From contig NZ_HF545616.1 in NCBI RefSeq assembly GCF_000723465.1, forward strand, positions 62,001 through 126,000: 64,000 nt of DNA, written 5' to 3'. The notes under the pieces are model-generated. The model saw only the letters and a program-made list of their open reading frames with translations. It was not told the origin of the DNA and did no database searches. The DNA comes from Ruminococcus bicirculans (ex Wegman et al. 2014) (GTDB lineage: Bacteria; Bacillota; Clostridia; Oscillospirales; Ruminococcaceae). The position numbers and the translations under genes are program-made. The stretch's first letter is position 1; each line of letters opens with the position of its first letter. This document shows positions 45,288 to 52,970 of the stretch, piece after piece.

Positions 45288-45992
45288 ATGTCGCTTGGAC
45301 GAGTATTGGTAGTAGACGATGATAAGAACATCTGCGAGCTGCTCAGGCTTTACCTTGAAAAGGAGGGCTATGGAGTAATACTTGCACATGACGGTGAGGA
45401 AGCAGTGGTAAAATTCAACGCTCTTAAGCCTGACATCATACTGCTTGACATTATGCTGCCTGGTATAGACGGCTGGCAGGTATGCCGTGAGATAAGAAAG
45501 AAGTCCAACGTGCCTATCATCATGATAACCGCAAAGGTAGAAACATTTGATAAGGTGCTTGGTCTGGAGCTTGGAGCTGACGACTATATCGTAAAGCCTT
45601 TCGATACAAAGGAAGTTATCGCAAGAATAAAGGCTGTTTACAGAAGAGTAGGTCAGTCATCAGGCGAAGCTGAGATAAAGGAAGTCAAGTATGACAAGCT
45701 TTCAGTTAATATGACAAGATATGAGCTGAGAGTAAACGGTCAGGTGCTTGATACACCGCCGAAGGAGCTTGAGCTTCTGTTCCACCTTGCTTCAAATCCG
45801 AACAGAGTTTATACAAGAGATCAGCTCCTTGATGAGGTATGGGGCTTTGAATATTACGGCGATTCGAGAACTATCGACGTTCACGTTAAGCGTCTGCGTG
45901 AGAAGCTTGAGGGCGTTTCTGACAAGTGGGCACTTAAAACTGTATGGGGCGTAGGATACAAGTTTGAAGTTGCTGAAACACCGCATGAGTAA
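45288..45992 (+). CDS. OmpR-family response regulator
   Basis: A 234-residue regulator. Receiver: VLVVDDDKNICELL (acidic pair), DIILLDIMLPGIDGW (phospho-Asp near 54), MITAK (Thr), DDYIVKPFD (Lys). The winged-helix effector domain has LTPKE-type ELRVNGQVLDTPPKELELLF, VYTRDQLLDEVWGF and RTIDVHVKRLREKLE. Cotranscribed with a histidine kinase and an HtrA protease; such sets in Clostridia usually respond to envelope stress. GAAAGGAAGATGAAAT precedes the ATG. Confidence 0.95.
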   Translation: MSLGRVLVVDDDKNICELLRLYLEKEGYGVILAHDGEEAVVKFNALKPDIILLDIMLPGIDGWQVCREIRKKSNVPIIMITAKVETFDKVLGLELGADDYIVKPFDTKEVIARIKAVYRRVGQSSGEAEIKEVKYDKLSVNMTRYELRVNGQVLDTPPKELELLFHLASNPNRVYTRDQLLDEVWGFEYYGDSRTIDVHVKRLREKLEGVSDKWALKTVWGVGYKFEVAETPHE

Positions 45993-47406
45993 TCGTAAAA
46001 GCATATTCTTTAAATACTTTGTAATTTGTTCAGCAGTAATACTTATAAGCTTTGTGTGCTTAGGAACGGTATTACTGCTGGTTTCTTCAAGGTATTTTAT
46101 TGATGAAAAAAAGAGCCTGTTGGAGAAAAACACCAAGGCTCTTGCTTTATATACGCAGGAAGAAATGCTGGCTCAGCCTGCCGACTGGAAAAAGTCGGTG
46201 ACAGATGAGATGATGCAGTATTCAATGGCGTGCAACGCTGATTTTATCTTGTGCGACTCTACGGGAGCAGTGCTTGTGAACTCCAGTAAGGATCCTGTGT
46301 GCAGCCCTCATAATATATCTGTCCATGAGCTTGAAGCTTTTTCTGACAATTGCGAGTATGTTTATTCGGATCTCGGAGGAGCTTTCGATGCTATATATCA
46401 TGTGATAGGTAAGTCGTTCAAAGCGAATGGACCTGAATATTATGTGCTTGCATTCAGCTCAAAGGCGGCTCAGGACGACTACACCTACAACATAATGGAA
46501 ATATTTATAGTTTCCGCTATAATAGTTTTGGTCATAGTAATGTTTCTGGTATATTTCATGACGCTGAAGCTTACAGAGCCTATAAAGGAGATAGCGGAGG
46601 TGTCAAAGAAGATAGGAGCAGGAGATTTTTCTGTCACGCTGCCTGATTATTCTACCTCGGAGCTTGAACAGCTCAGCAACGCTTTCAACGATATGGCTGC
46701 CAGCCTGAAAAGCTATGACACCATGCGAAATAGCTTCCTTGCGAACGTTTCTCATGAGCTTAGAACGCCTATGACGTCTATAGGCGGTTTTGTGGACGGT
46801 CTGCTTGACGGCACCATACCAAAGGAGCAGGAGAGATATTATCTTAAGATAATTTCCTCTGAGGTACACAGACTTGCAAGGCTCGTAAGAAGTATGCTCA
46901 ATCTTGCAAAGATCGAGGCAGGCGAGCTTAAACCTAATTTGCAGTATTTCTCTGTGCTTGAGCCTATAGTCGATACCCTTGTGACTTTTGAGCCAAGGCT
47001 TGAGGAAAAGCAGATAGAGATAAGGGGTCTTGATGTTGACAGAGTGACCCTTTATGCGGATAACGACCTTGTTCATCAGGTCATGTATAACCTCATAGAG
47101 AACGCCATAAAGTTCGTTGACAAGGGCGGTTATATAGAGTTTCACTTTGAGCCTGAGGGCAATATGACAAGCATTTCTATCAGAAACAGCGGTGAGGGTC
47201 TGTCTGAGGACGAGCTTCCGCTGGTGTTCGACAGATTTTATAAGACCGATAAGTCAAGAGGACTTGACAAGACGGGCGTTGGATTGGGACTTAATATCGT
47301 GCGTTCTATCATAAAGCTCCACGGGGGCAAGATAATGGTACGAAGCGTTAAGAACGAGTATACGGAATTTGTGTTTACGCTGCCTAACAAGGCGGAGGGC
47401 GACTAG
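45985..47406 (+). CDS. Sensor histidine kinase
   Basis: A 473-residue membrane kinase. Helix 1 is at about residues 8-32 and an extracellular sensor of about 140 residues follows; helix 2 lies at about 172-192 (IFIVSAIIVLVIVMFLVYF). HAMP begins LTEPIKEIAEVSKKIGAGDF; the H-box is FLANVSHELRTPMTSIGG; N-box NLIENAIKF; G-boxes FDRFYKTDKSRG and TGVGLGLNIV. ATG 45985 overlaps the regulator stop by 8 bases; a TTG at 45964 in the same frame is an alternative start. Confidence 0.93.
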   Translation: MSNRKSIFFKYFVICSAVILISFVCLGTVLLLVSSRYFIDEKKSLLEKNTKALALYTQEEMLAQPADWKKSVTDEMMQYSMACNADFILCDSTGAVLVNSSKDPVCSPHNISVHELEAFSDNCEYVYSDLGGAFDAIYHVIGKSFKANGPEYYVLAFSSKAAQDDYTYNIMEIFIVSAIIVLVIVMFLVYFMTLKLTEPIKEIAEVSKKIGAGDFSVTLPDYSTSELEQLSNAFNDMAASLKSYDTMRNSFLANVSHELRTPMTSIGGFVDGLLDGTIPKEQERYYLKIISSEVHRLARLVRSMLNLAKIEAGELKPNLQYFSVLEPIVDTLVTFEPRLEEKQIEIRGLDVDRVTLYADNDLVHQVMYNLIENAIKFVDKGGYIEFHFEPEGNMTSISIRNSGEGLSEDELPLVFDRFYKTDKSRGLDKTGVGLGLNIVRSIIKLHGGKIMVRSVKNEYTEFVFTLPNKAEGD

Positions 47407-47415
47407 GAGGCTCAT

Positions 47416-48726
47416 ATGGAGCAGTTTGAAGAGCAGCCTTGTCTGCATGATGAAAATGAAGATACAGCCCAAGAAACTGGGCATTACAAGCTGCCTGAGG
47501 GAGCGGTAGCCGCTCACAAGGTGGACGAAGATTTTTGGTCGGCTGTTGATTCGGCAAGAAAAAGAAGCTGCCACAGAGAGCGTATGCGCCATGCAGTTGC
47601 AAGGCTGTGCTTTATGGTGCTTTTTGTAGGCATCGGAATAGCCATATCAATAACCTCCATAAGGGGAAGCGGCTGGGTGAGAAATCTTGTTACAGGGGAC
47701 GAGAAGATAAGCTTTACGCTTCCTGTGGCTGACAAGCCGAAGCTTGACGATGAATTTTATCAGGCTGACGGAAGATACACTGCCGAGGGTATCGCAAAGG
47801 GGTTTTCTCCTGCTGTGGTATCTATAGAGGTTTACAAAAATTCGGGTGGATATGTTGCGGCAGGTCAGGGCAGCGGTGTTATAATGTCTGCTGACGGATA
47901 TATCGTCACAAACGCTCATGTTGTAAATGCGGCGGAGTCGGGCATAAAAGTTGTTCTAAGCGACAATTCGGAGTATGAAGCCAAGGTGGTGGGGCAGGAC
48001 CCTGCCACGGATATAGCGGTGATAAAGATACAGGCGCAGGGCTTGCAGGCGGCTGAGTTCGGTGATTCAACTCAGGTGAATGCAGGGGAAGATGTAGTCG
48101 CTATCGGCTCACCGGCTGGCTATTATGGCACTGTGACAAAGGGTATCGTGTCAGGTGTGAACCGCAGGATAAGGCTTGAAAACTCGTCAACAATAATGAA
48201 CTGCATACAGATAGACGCAGCCATAAACCCCGGTAACTCAGGTGGAGCACTGTTCAATATGTGGGGTCAAGTCATAGGGATAACCTCATCGAAGCTTGCT
48301 TCAAGCGATTATGAGGGCATAGGCTTTGCGGTATCTATAGACGAGGCGAAGCCTGTTATTGAGGAGCTTATGGAAAAGGGCTATGTGGCAGGCAGAGTAA
48401 AGATAGGTGTGACTTATTATGCTGTCAGCGACACCACTGCTGAGATATACGGCATAAAGCCGGGCATTTGTATTGTGTCCATAAATCCTGATTGTGACGT
48501 TGCCAACACAGACCTTGCGGAGGGCGATATTATCACGGAAATAGACGGAAAGTCCACCGCAGGAGAGGTGGATATAGCGTCGCTGTTTTCAGGAAAGCAG
48601 GCAGGAGATGAAGTCGTCTGCAAGGTATATCGCAAGACGGACAGCGGTGATGAGAAAGAGTTTGAGATAAAATTCAAGCTTATGGCGGATAGCGGCGGTC
48701 TGGTGGCAGACAGTCAGGCGGAATAG
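47416..48726 (+). CDS. HtrA/DegP-like serine protease with PDZ domain
   Basis: A 436-residue membrane-anchored S1C protease. A cytosolic acidic N-terminus of about 60 residues precedes the helix RLCFMVLFVGIGIAISITSI. The trypsin-like domain has VTNAHVV (His), PATDIAVIKI (Asp) and INPGNSGGALFN (Ser); the oxyanion segment is normal. One PDZ domain follows from about residue 330 with EGDIITEIDGKSTAG. It degrades misfolded extracytosolic proteins; its place after the two-component genes suggests it is their target. AGGAGGCTCAT precedes the ATG. Confidence 0.94.
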   Translation: MEQFEEQPCLHDENEDTAQETGHYKLPEGAVAAHKVDEDFWSAVDSARKRSCHRERMRHAVARLCFMVLFVGIGIAISITSIRGSGWVRNLVTGDEKISFTLPVADKPKLDDEFYQADGRYTAEGIAKGFSPAVVSIEVYKNSGGYVAAGQGSGVIMSADGYIVTNAHVVNAAESGIKVVLSDNSEYEAKVVGQDPATDIAVIKIQAQGLQAAEFGDSTQVNAGEDVVAIGSPAGYYGTVTKGIVSGVNRRIRLENSSTIMNCIQIDAAINPGNSGGALFNMWGQVIGITSSKLASSDYEGIGFAVSIDEAKPVIEELMEKGYVAGRVKIGVTYYAVSDTTAEIYGIKPGICIVSINPDCDVANTDLAEGDIITEIDGKSTAGEVDIASLFSGKQAGDEVVCKVYRKTDSGDEKEFEIKFKLMADSGGLVADSQAE

Positions 48727-48750
48727 ATAACAAAAGTAGATAAAAAAGAA

Positions 48751-48784
48751 AAAAGCTGTGGTAAGAAAGGGTACCACAGCTTTT
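48751..48784. terminator. Bidirectional terminator after htrA
   Basis: AAAAGCTGTGGTA pairs with TACCACAGCTTTT (13 bp). Confidence 0.92.
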
Positions 48785-48873
48785 TTCTTAGGGGATTAAT
48801 AAAATATGTGATGATATTATAGAATTACTATAATACTATTATTATATATTCCCCTTAGTTTCATGTCAACATA

Positions 48874-48914
48874 AAAGTGTGACAGCTATTTCAAAAAAAT
48901 CTGTCACACTTTTT
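48874..48914. terminator. Second terminator-like hairpin
   Basis: AAAGTGTGACAG pairs with CTGTCACACTTT (12 bp, 15-base loop), followed by TT. Lies between the htrA terminator and that of the lipoprotein. Confidence 0.75.
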
Positions 48915-48942
48915 GTCACTGGAAAGATGTATAAAAATACAA

Positions 48943-48971
48943 AAGAGCAGACCATATTGCGGTCTGCTCTT
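48943..48971 (-). terminator. Terminator of the 48987 lipoprotein
   Basis: AAGAGCAGACC pairs with GGTCTGCTCTT (11 bp); the T-tract on the minus strand is TTTTG. Confidence 0.88.
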
Positions 48972-48986
48972 AGTTTTCATGAAAAA

Positions 48987-49829
48987 TTATTCAGAAAGAC
49001 CCTCGATAGAGAATGTAATCTCAAGGCTGTCCTCAAATGCAAGATTGTCCTTGTCGATAGGAGAATCCTTAGCTGTATCGCCGTAATCGTTGTAGATCTC
49101 GATTCTGTAGCAGTTGTTGTTGTCCTCGATGTTGCCATACTTAATCTTAGCTTTATCGAATGCAACTTCCTGACCGTCAGCCTTGATAGACTTAAGTTCT
49201 ACCTTGAGATCGTCAGCATTGTACTTACCTGGAGTTTCCTTATCAGTCTTAGGATCGCCTGTGCCCTTGAGTTTTTCGCCGTTAAGAAGACCGATGATAT
49301 CAACGCACATTACTACGCAACCCTGAGCGCCAACAGCATAGTCGCCGTCAAGAGCGATCTGTGGGTTGATGCCCTCGTCCGGATCGTCATAAGAGATAGA
49401 AGCGTTTGTGATAGAAACTGTGTACTCACCGTCGCCTGTTATGTCAGCGTCAACGCCGAATGCTTTAGTAGCTTCAGGTTCGCCCTGACCTTCCCAGTTG
49501 CCCCAGAGCCACTCTCCGTCACCGAACATAAGGAATGCATCATAGCCCTCGAATGTCTTTACAGGTGTGTAATCAGAGTCACCGCCTGTTGTCTTTGAGT
49601 CAGCTGTGCTGTCTGCTGCTACAGCAGAGTCGCCTGCTCCGCCGCCTGTTGCAGCAGAATCGGCTGCGGCTGTAGTTGTTGTTGCTGCAGTTGTAGTTGT
49701 AGTAACGGCTGTAGTTGTTGTTGCGGCAGCAGTAGAGCTTGAAGAATCAGCTGAATCGCCGCATGATGCGAATACTACTGTTGTCAGAGAAAGAGCTGTG
49801 ACAGCAGCAAGAATTTTTTTAGCTTTCAT
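48987..49829 (-). CDS. Lipoprotein with Thr-rich linker, unknown function
   Basis: A 280-residue lipoprotein. The signal ends at VVFASCG (Cys near 23). A Thr/Ala/Ser/Gly-rich linker spans about residues 27-85, coded by runs of ACT/ACA. The C-terminal 190-residue domain is acidic and beta-rich: GYDAFLMFGDGEWLWGNWEGQG, DADITGDGEYTVSI, YAVGAQGCVVMCVDIIGLLNG and RIEIYNDYGD. This GDGEWxWGNW pattern suggests a ligand- or carbohydrate-binding sandwich, but I do not recognise a named family. The promoter region carries a variant of the LacI-type site. AGGAGGTTATTATA precedes the ATG. Confidence 0.8.
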   Translation of the reverse strand: MKAKKILAAVTALSLTTVVFASCGDSADSSSSTAAATTTTAVTTTTTAATTTTAAADSAATGGGAGDSAVAADSTADSKTTGGDSDYTPVKTFEGYDAFLMFGDGEWLWGNWEGQGEPEATKAFGVDADITGDGEYTVSITNASISYDDPDEGINPQIALDGDYAVGAQGCVVMCVDIIGLLNGEKLKGTGDPKTDKETPGKYNADDLKVELKSIKADGQEVAFDKAKIKYGNIEDNNNCYRIEIYNDYGDTAKDSPIDKDNLAFEDSLEITFSIEGLSE

Positions 49830-49954
49830 TATAATAACCTCCTGAAAAAATAATGGCAGTTACACTGCCCCTAAGATAGAATATCTCTAATAAATATGAT
49901 ACAAAATTTTCGCATTTTTTTCAAGATACTATTTTAACAAATTTCCTTATGATA

Positions 49955-49970
49955 AATCGTTTACATTATA
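49955..49970 (-). promoter_or_regulatory. -10 element and operator-like site of the 48987 lipoprotein
   Basis: On the minus strand TATAAT (49965-49970) is followed at once by TGTAAACGATT (49955-49965), related to the sites at xylA and cellobiose phosphorylase and placed over the start of transcription. Confidence 0.55.
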
Positions 49971-50118
49971 CAAAACTTGTTGAAACTATATAAAAATATT
50001 AACCTTACAGCAACATATTGACCAAATTATGCGAAAAAAGTGCAGTTAAAAAAATGAATAAGCATTGATTTTTGAGGAACAATAGGTGCAAACATGATAG
50101 AAAAAAGGAGCGAAAGAA

Positions 50119-50565
50119 ATGGATATAAATTTAAGCAAGGCGCAATACAGCGAGATGTACAAGGAGGCTTCACACGGGACTAAGTGGTGGGTGACCATAC
50201 CGAAGGCGTTTTTATTTGGCGGACTTATATGCGTTATTGGGCAATCGCTTATGGATATGTATTTATATTTAGGTTTATCCAAGGATAACGCCTCAATGTC
50301 GGTATCAATAACTTTGATATTTTTATCGGCTCTTCTCACAGGTCTTGGCTGGTATGACCGCATAGCGAAGCACGCAGGTGCAGGTACGCTTGTACCCATA
50401 ACAGGTTTTGCGAACTCTGTGGCGGCGCCTGCTCTTGAGTTCAAGACGGAGGGATATATTCTTGGGCTTGGGGCGAAAATTTTCATTATCAGCGGACCTG
50501 TTATTCTTTACGGCACTTTGGCTAGTGTGCTTTACGGGCTTATTTATTATTTGTTTTTGAGGTAA
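50119..50565 (+). CDS. spoVAC: Stage V sporulation protein AC (SpoVAC)
   Basis: A 148-residue membrane protein with about four segments. KAFLFGGLICVIGQSLMDMY near residue 32 and YDRIAKHAGAGTLVPITGFANSVAAPALEFKTEGYILGLG are hallmark SpoVAC sequences. In sporulating Firmicutes it forms the dipicolinate channel with SpoVAD and SpoVAEB. Here it stands alone: spoVAD and spoVAE do not follow. AAGGAG lies 8 bases before the ATG. Confidence 0.9.
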   Translation: MDINLSKAQYSEMYKEASHGTKWWVTIPKAFLFGGLICVIGQSLMDMYLYLGLSKDNASMSVSITLIFLSALLTGLGWYDRIAKHAGAGTLVPITGFANSVAAPALEFKTEGYILGLGAKIFIISGPVILYGTLASVLYGLIYYLFLR

Positions 50566-50628
50566 CAAGCAGCGAGGTCTGTTTGTCGAAAAAAATGATG
50601 TTGGTGGGCTACCGAAAAATAATATCAG

Positions 50629-50654
50629 CGGGCGACCTCAGGTCGCCTCTACAT
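50629..50654 (-). repeat. Divergent REP type A-like copy, inverted
   Basis: CGGGCGACCTCAGGTCGCC followed by TCTACAT; the central AACA..TGTT is replaced by ACCT..AGGT, so the stem is kept with other bases. Confidence 0.65.
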
Positions 50655-50689
50655 AGAAACACCACACTGGATATGTTTTAGGCAGAATA

Positions 50690-50717
50690 AAAGGGCAGCG
50701 AATTTGCTGCCCTTTTT
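50690..50717. terminator. Bidirectional terminator
   Basis: AAGGGCAGC pairs with GCTGCCCTT; T-runs on both strands. Separates converging spoVAC and the YkgJ gene. Confidence 0.9.
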
Positions 50718-50718
50718 A

Positions 50719-51234
50719 TCATACAAGTGTATCTTTATATTTCTTGCCCTCTACCACCAATATTGGATAGCCGTCAAGATACGGTTTCACGGCTTCCGGA
50801 TTTTCGTCTGCATACTCAAATATCTGATCTGCCAGCTCGTTAGCCGTTTTCGTCAGCTCCTTTATGGACTTTTCATTCATAGTAGGACAGACCGGCGACA
50901 ATGTTATTACCTTAGTTTCATTCAGTGCCATTACTCTCAGCGGCCATATCCTGCAGTCGAACGGTTTGTCGTCGCCTAATATACAGCCCTTCTCGTTATC
51001 CAGCATTGGGCAATAATACAGGTCTGCATTCTGTTCCTTATCCATTTTGAACAAGAAATGGTTTTCCTTCTTTATAAATTCCTGTTTAGGGGCATATTCC
51101 TGCAATATCTTGCTTGCAAGCGTTTGTGAGATATATGGTGTTTCCCATATATCATAGCTGTCAAAGCAGCAGCATATCCTGCACTTTGCACATTCCTCTT
51201 TTGACAATATTTTTGAAAGCATTTTTTCTGTCAT
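50719..51234 (-). CDS. YkgJ-family cysteine cluster protein
   Basis: A 171-residue protein. CAKCRICCCFD near the N-terminus, YYCPMLDNEKGCILGDDKPFDCRIWPL in the middle and SPVCPT later give the cysteine pattern of the Zn/Fe-cluster CxxCxxCC family. The role is unknown; some members are linked to metal handling or methylation. The start is uncertain: ATG 51234 has GGGGG about 20 bases upstream, with a hairpin GCCTGC-AAAC-GGCAGGC between, which could bring the ribosome site closer. Confidence 0.8.
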   Translation of the reverse strand: MTEKMLSKILSKEECAKCRICCCFDSYDIWETPYISQTLASKILQEYAPKQEFIKKENHFLFKMDKEQNADLYYCPMLDNEKGCILGDDKPFDCRIWPLRVMALNETKVITLSPVCPTMNEKSIKELTKTANELADQIFEYADENPEAVKPYLDGYPILVVEGKKYKDTLV

Positions 51235-51401
51235 GCCTGCCGTTTGCAGGCATTTCCCCCTTTCACGTCTATGGTATGTTAGCCACACTTTTGTGGATTG
51301 TATGTTTTTACTAATTATAACACGTTTCTTTGATAAAATCAATAGTGGCTTACTTTTTTCTACATAGGGAGCTATCTGTTTTATGTAAATTAATGAATTA
51401 T

Positions 51402-52754
51402 TTACATTTGTTCTGCCGTATTGGGGATATTCTCTTTACGGAAGGTCTTATTTGCGGCAAAGCCTATGCCGAGCATCACTGCCATGCCTGCCCACACAAG
51501 GGGTTCGCTTATCATGATGCCGAAATATCCCATGCGTGGGGCGAGTATCATTGCCACTGCGAACTTGCCCAAAAGCTCTATTATGCTTGAAGCTATAGGT
51601 GTTATCTTATCTCCTACGCCCTGAAGTGCGTTTCTGAAAACTATTACTATGCCGAGGATAAAGTAAAATGCTGTGTTTATTTTCATGTATTTTTCCACTG
51701 TACCCACTATCTCAGGGTCGCTGATACCTGTGATAAGGTGTGCGAAAAATGGTGTGAAAAGCCATGTTGCGGCTATTACGATAACAGACCAGCCCCATGT
51801 TATGAGGGTCGCTTTTTTCACGCCCTCTTTTACTCTGTCTATCCTGCCTGCACCGTAGTTCTGGCTTGAAAAGGTTGCTGAAGCTGCACCGAAAACTGAT
51901 ATAGGAAGCATATAGATCTCAGATATTTTTCTTGCGGTGGTGTGGGCGACTATTATGTCAGTGCCGAAGATATTTATTGCGCCCTGCATTATAACAGTGC
52001 CGATACCAACGAGAGATATCATAAGTCCCATTGAAACTCCTGTTGCATACATATCTCCTGCGAGCTTGAAGTTAAAGCGGAAGTCGCTTTTTGATGGGAT
52101 AAGGAATTTGTGTTTTTTAATGATGTATATTATACAAAGCACAACTGAGATACCCTGTGCGATAAGGGTGGCATATGCCGCACCCTCAACACCCATGCCA
52201 AATCCTAGGATAAAGAGAAGGTCAAGCCCGATATTAGCGATAGTTGATATTATAAGGAAGATAAGTGGCGAAACAGTGTCGCCGACTGCACGGAGGATAC
52301 CTGCGCAGATGTTATAGAACATTGATATTATCATTCCTGCAAGGATTATGACTATGTAGGTTTTTGCCTGCTTGAAGATGTTGTCTGGCGTGTTCAACGC
52401 TCTCAGCAGTGGGTCGATAAAGGCAAGGCTGAGGGCAGTGAGGGCTATTGCCGTTGCGATACCTAGGGTAAGGGCGTGGGCAACGGACTTTTTCAGGCGG
52501 TCAAACTCTTTTGCACCGAAAAAGCGTGCTGTCACAAGGGCAAAGCCGTTTGTAAGACCGTTCAGAAAGCCTATTATGACGGTGTTCACTGATGAAGTTG
52601 CGCCAAGGGCGGCTATGGCGTTTTTGCCTAGGGTCTGACCCACGATACGGGTGTCGGCAAGATTATAAAAAAGCTGAAAAATGTTGCCAAGCAGAAGGGG
52701 CAGGGAAAACATCAATATCAGCTTTGTGATATTTCCTTTCGTTAGGTCTTTCAT
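51402..52754 (-). CDS. MATE family efflux transporter
   Basis: A 450-residue protein with 12 predicted membrane segments in two related halves. LILMFSLPLLLGNIFQLFYN, LGKNAIAALGATSSVNTVI and FNGLTNGFALVTARFFGAKE match the DinF/NorM-like MATE pattern; the second half has YMLPISVFGAASATFSSQNYGAG. It probably exports cationic drugs or metabolites with Na+ or H+. AGGAGAAAGAATT precedes the ATG. A stand-alone gene; AAAACGTTTT at 52899-52908 lies upstream. Confidence 0.9.
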   Translation of the reverse strand: MKDLTKGNITKLILMFSLPLLLGNIFQLFYNLADTRIVGQTLGKNAIAALGATSSVNTVIIGFLNGLTNGFALVTARFFGAKEFDRLKKSVAHALTLGIATAIALTALSLAFIDPLLRALNTPDNIFKQAKTYIVIILAGMIISMFYNICAGILRAVGDTVSPLIFLIISTIANIGLDLLFILGFGMGVEGAAYATLIAQGISVVLCIIYIIKKHKFLIPSKSDFRFNFKLAGDMYATGVSMGLMISLVGIGTVIMQGAINIFGTDIIVAHTTARKISEIYMLPISVFGAASATFSSQNYGAGRIDRVKEGVKKATLITWGWSVIVIAATWLFTPFFAHLITGISDPEIVGTVEKYMKINTAFYFILGIVIVFRNALQGVGDKITPIASSIIELLGKFAVAMILAPRMGYFGIMISEPLVWAGMAVMLGIGFAANKTFRKENIPNTAEQM

Positions 52755-52911
52755 AATTCTTTCTCCTATTTATGTCTTATATTTATTCCTAAAACCATAT
52801 TATTTTAGCACAAACAGAGTTTCAATTGGTTATATTACTGTGAACATTTATTGTACATACTATACAATTTGCGGTGGTTTTATTTGTGTGCAATAACGAA
52901 AACGTTTTAGC

Positions 52912-52944
52912 AAAAAAACGCCCGACAGAAATTTATCCGTCGGG
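52912..52944 (-). terminator. Terminator of the sigma/propeller operon
   Basis: CCCGAC pairs with GTCGGG (52921-52926 with 52939-52944); seven A before it give the T-tract on the minus strand. Confidence 0.8.
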
Positions 52945-52970
52945 TGCTAAAGGGGAAGTTTGGTGTAATG

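Noticed and set aside
48879-49598. 239-residue frame opposite the lipoprotein at 48987
   Set aside because: Runs through two terminators and mirrors the lipoprotein; its hydrophobic look comes from the complementary codons.
50055-50084. Sigma-G promoter before spoVAC (TGAATA and ACAATA)
   Set aside because: The -10 does not fit the CATnnTA pattern at 17 or 18 bases; too weak to list.
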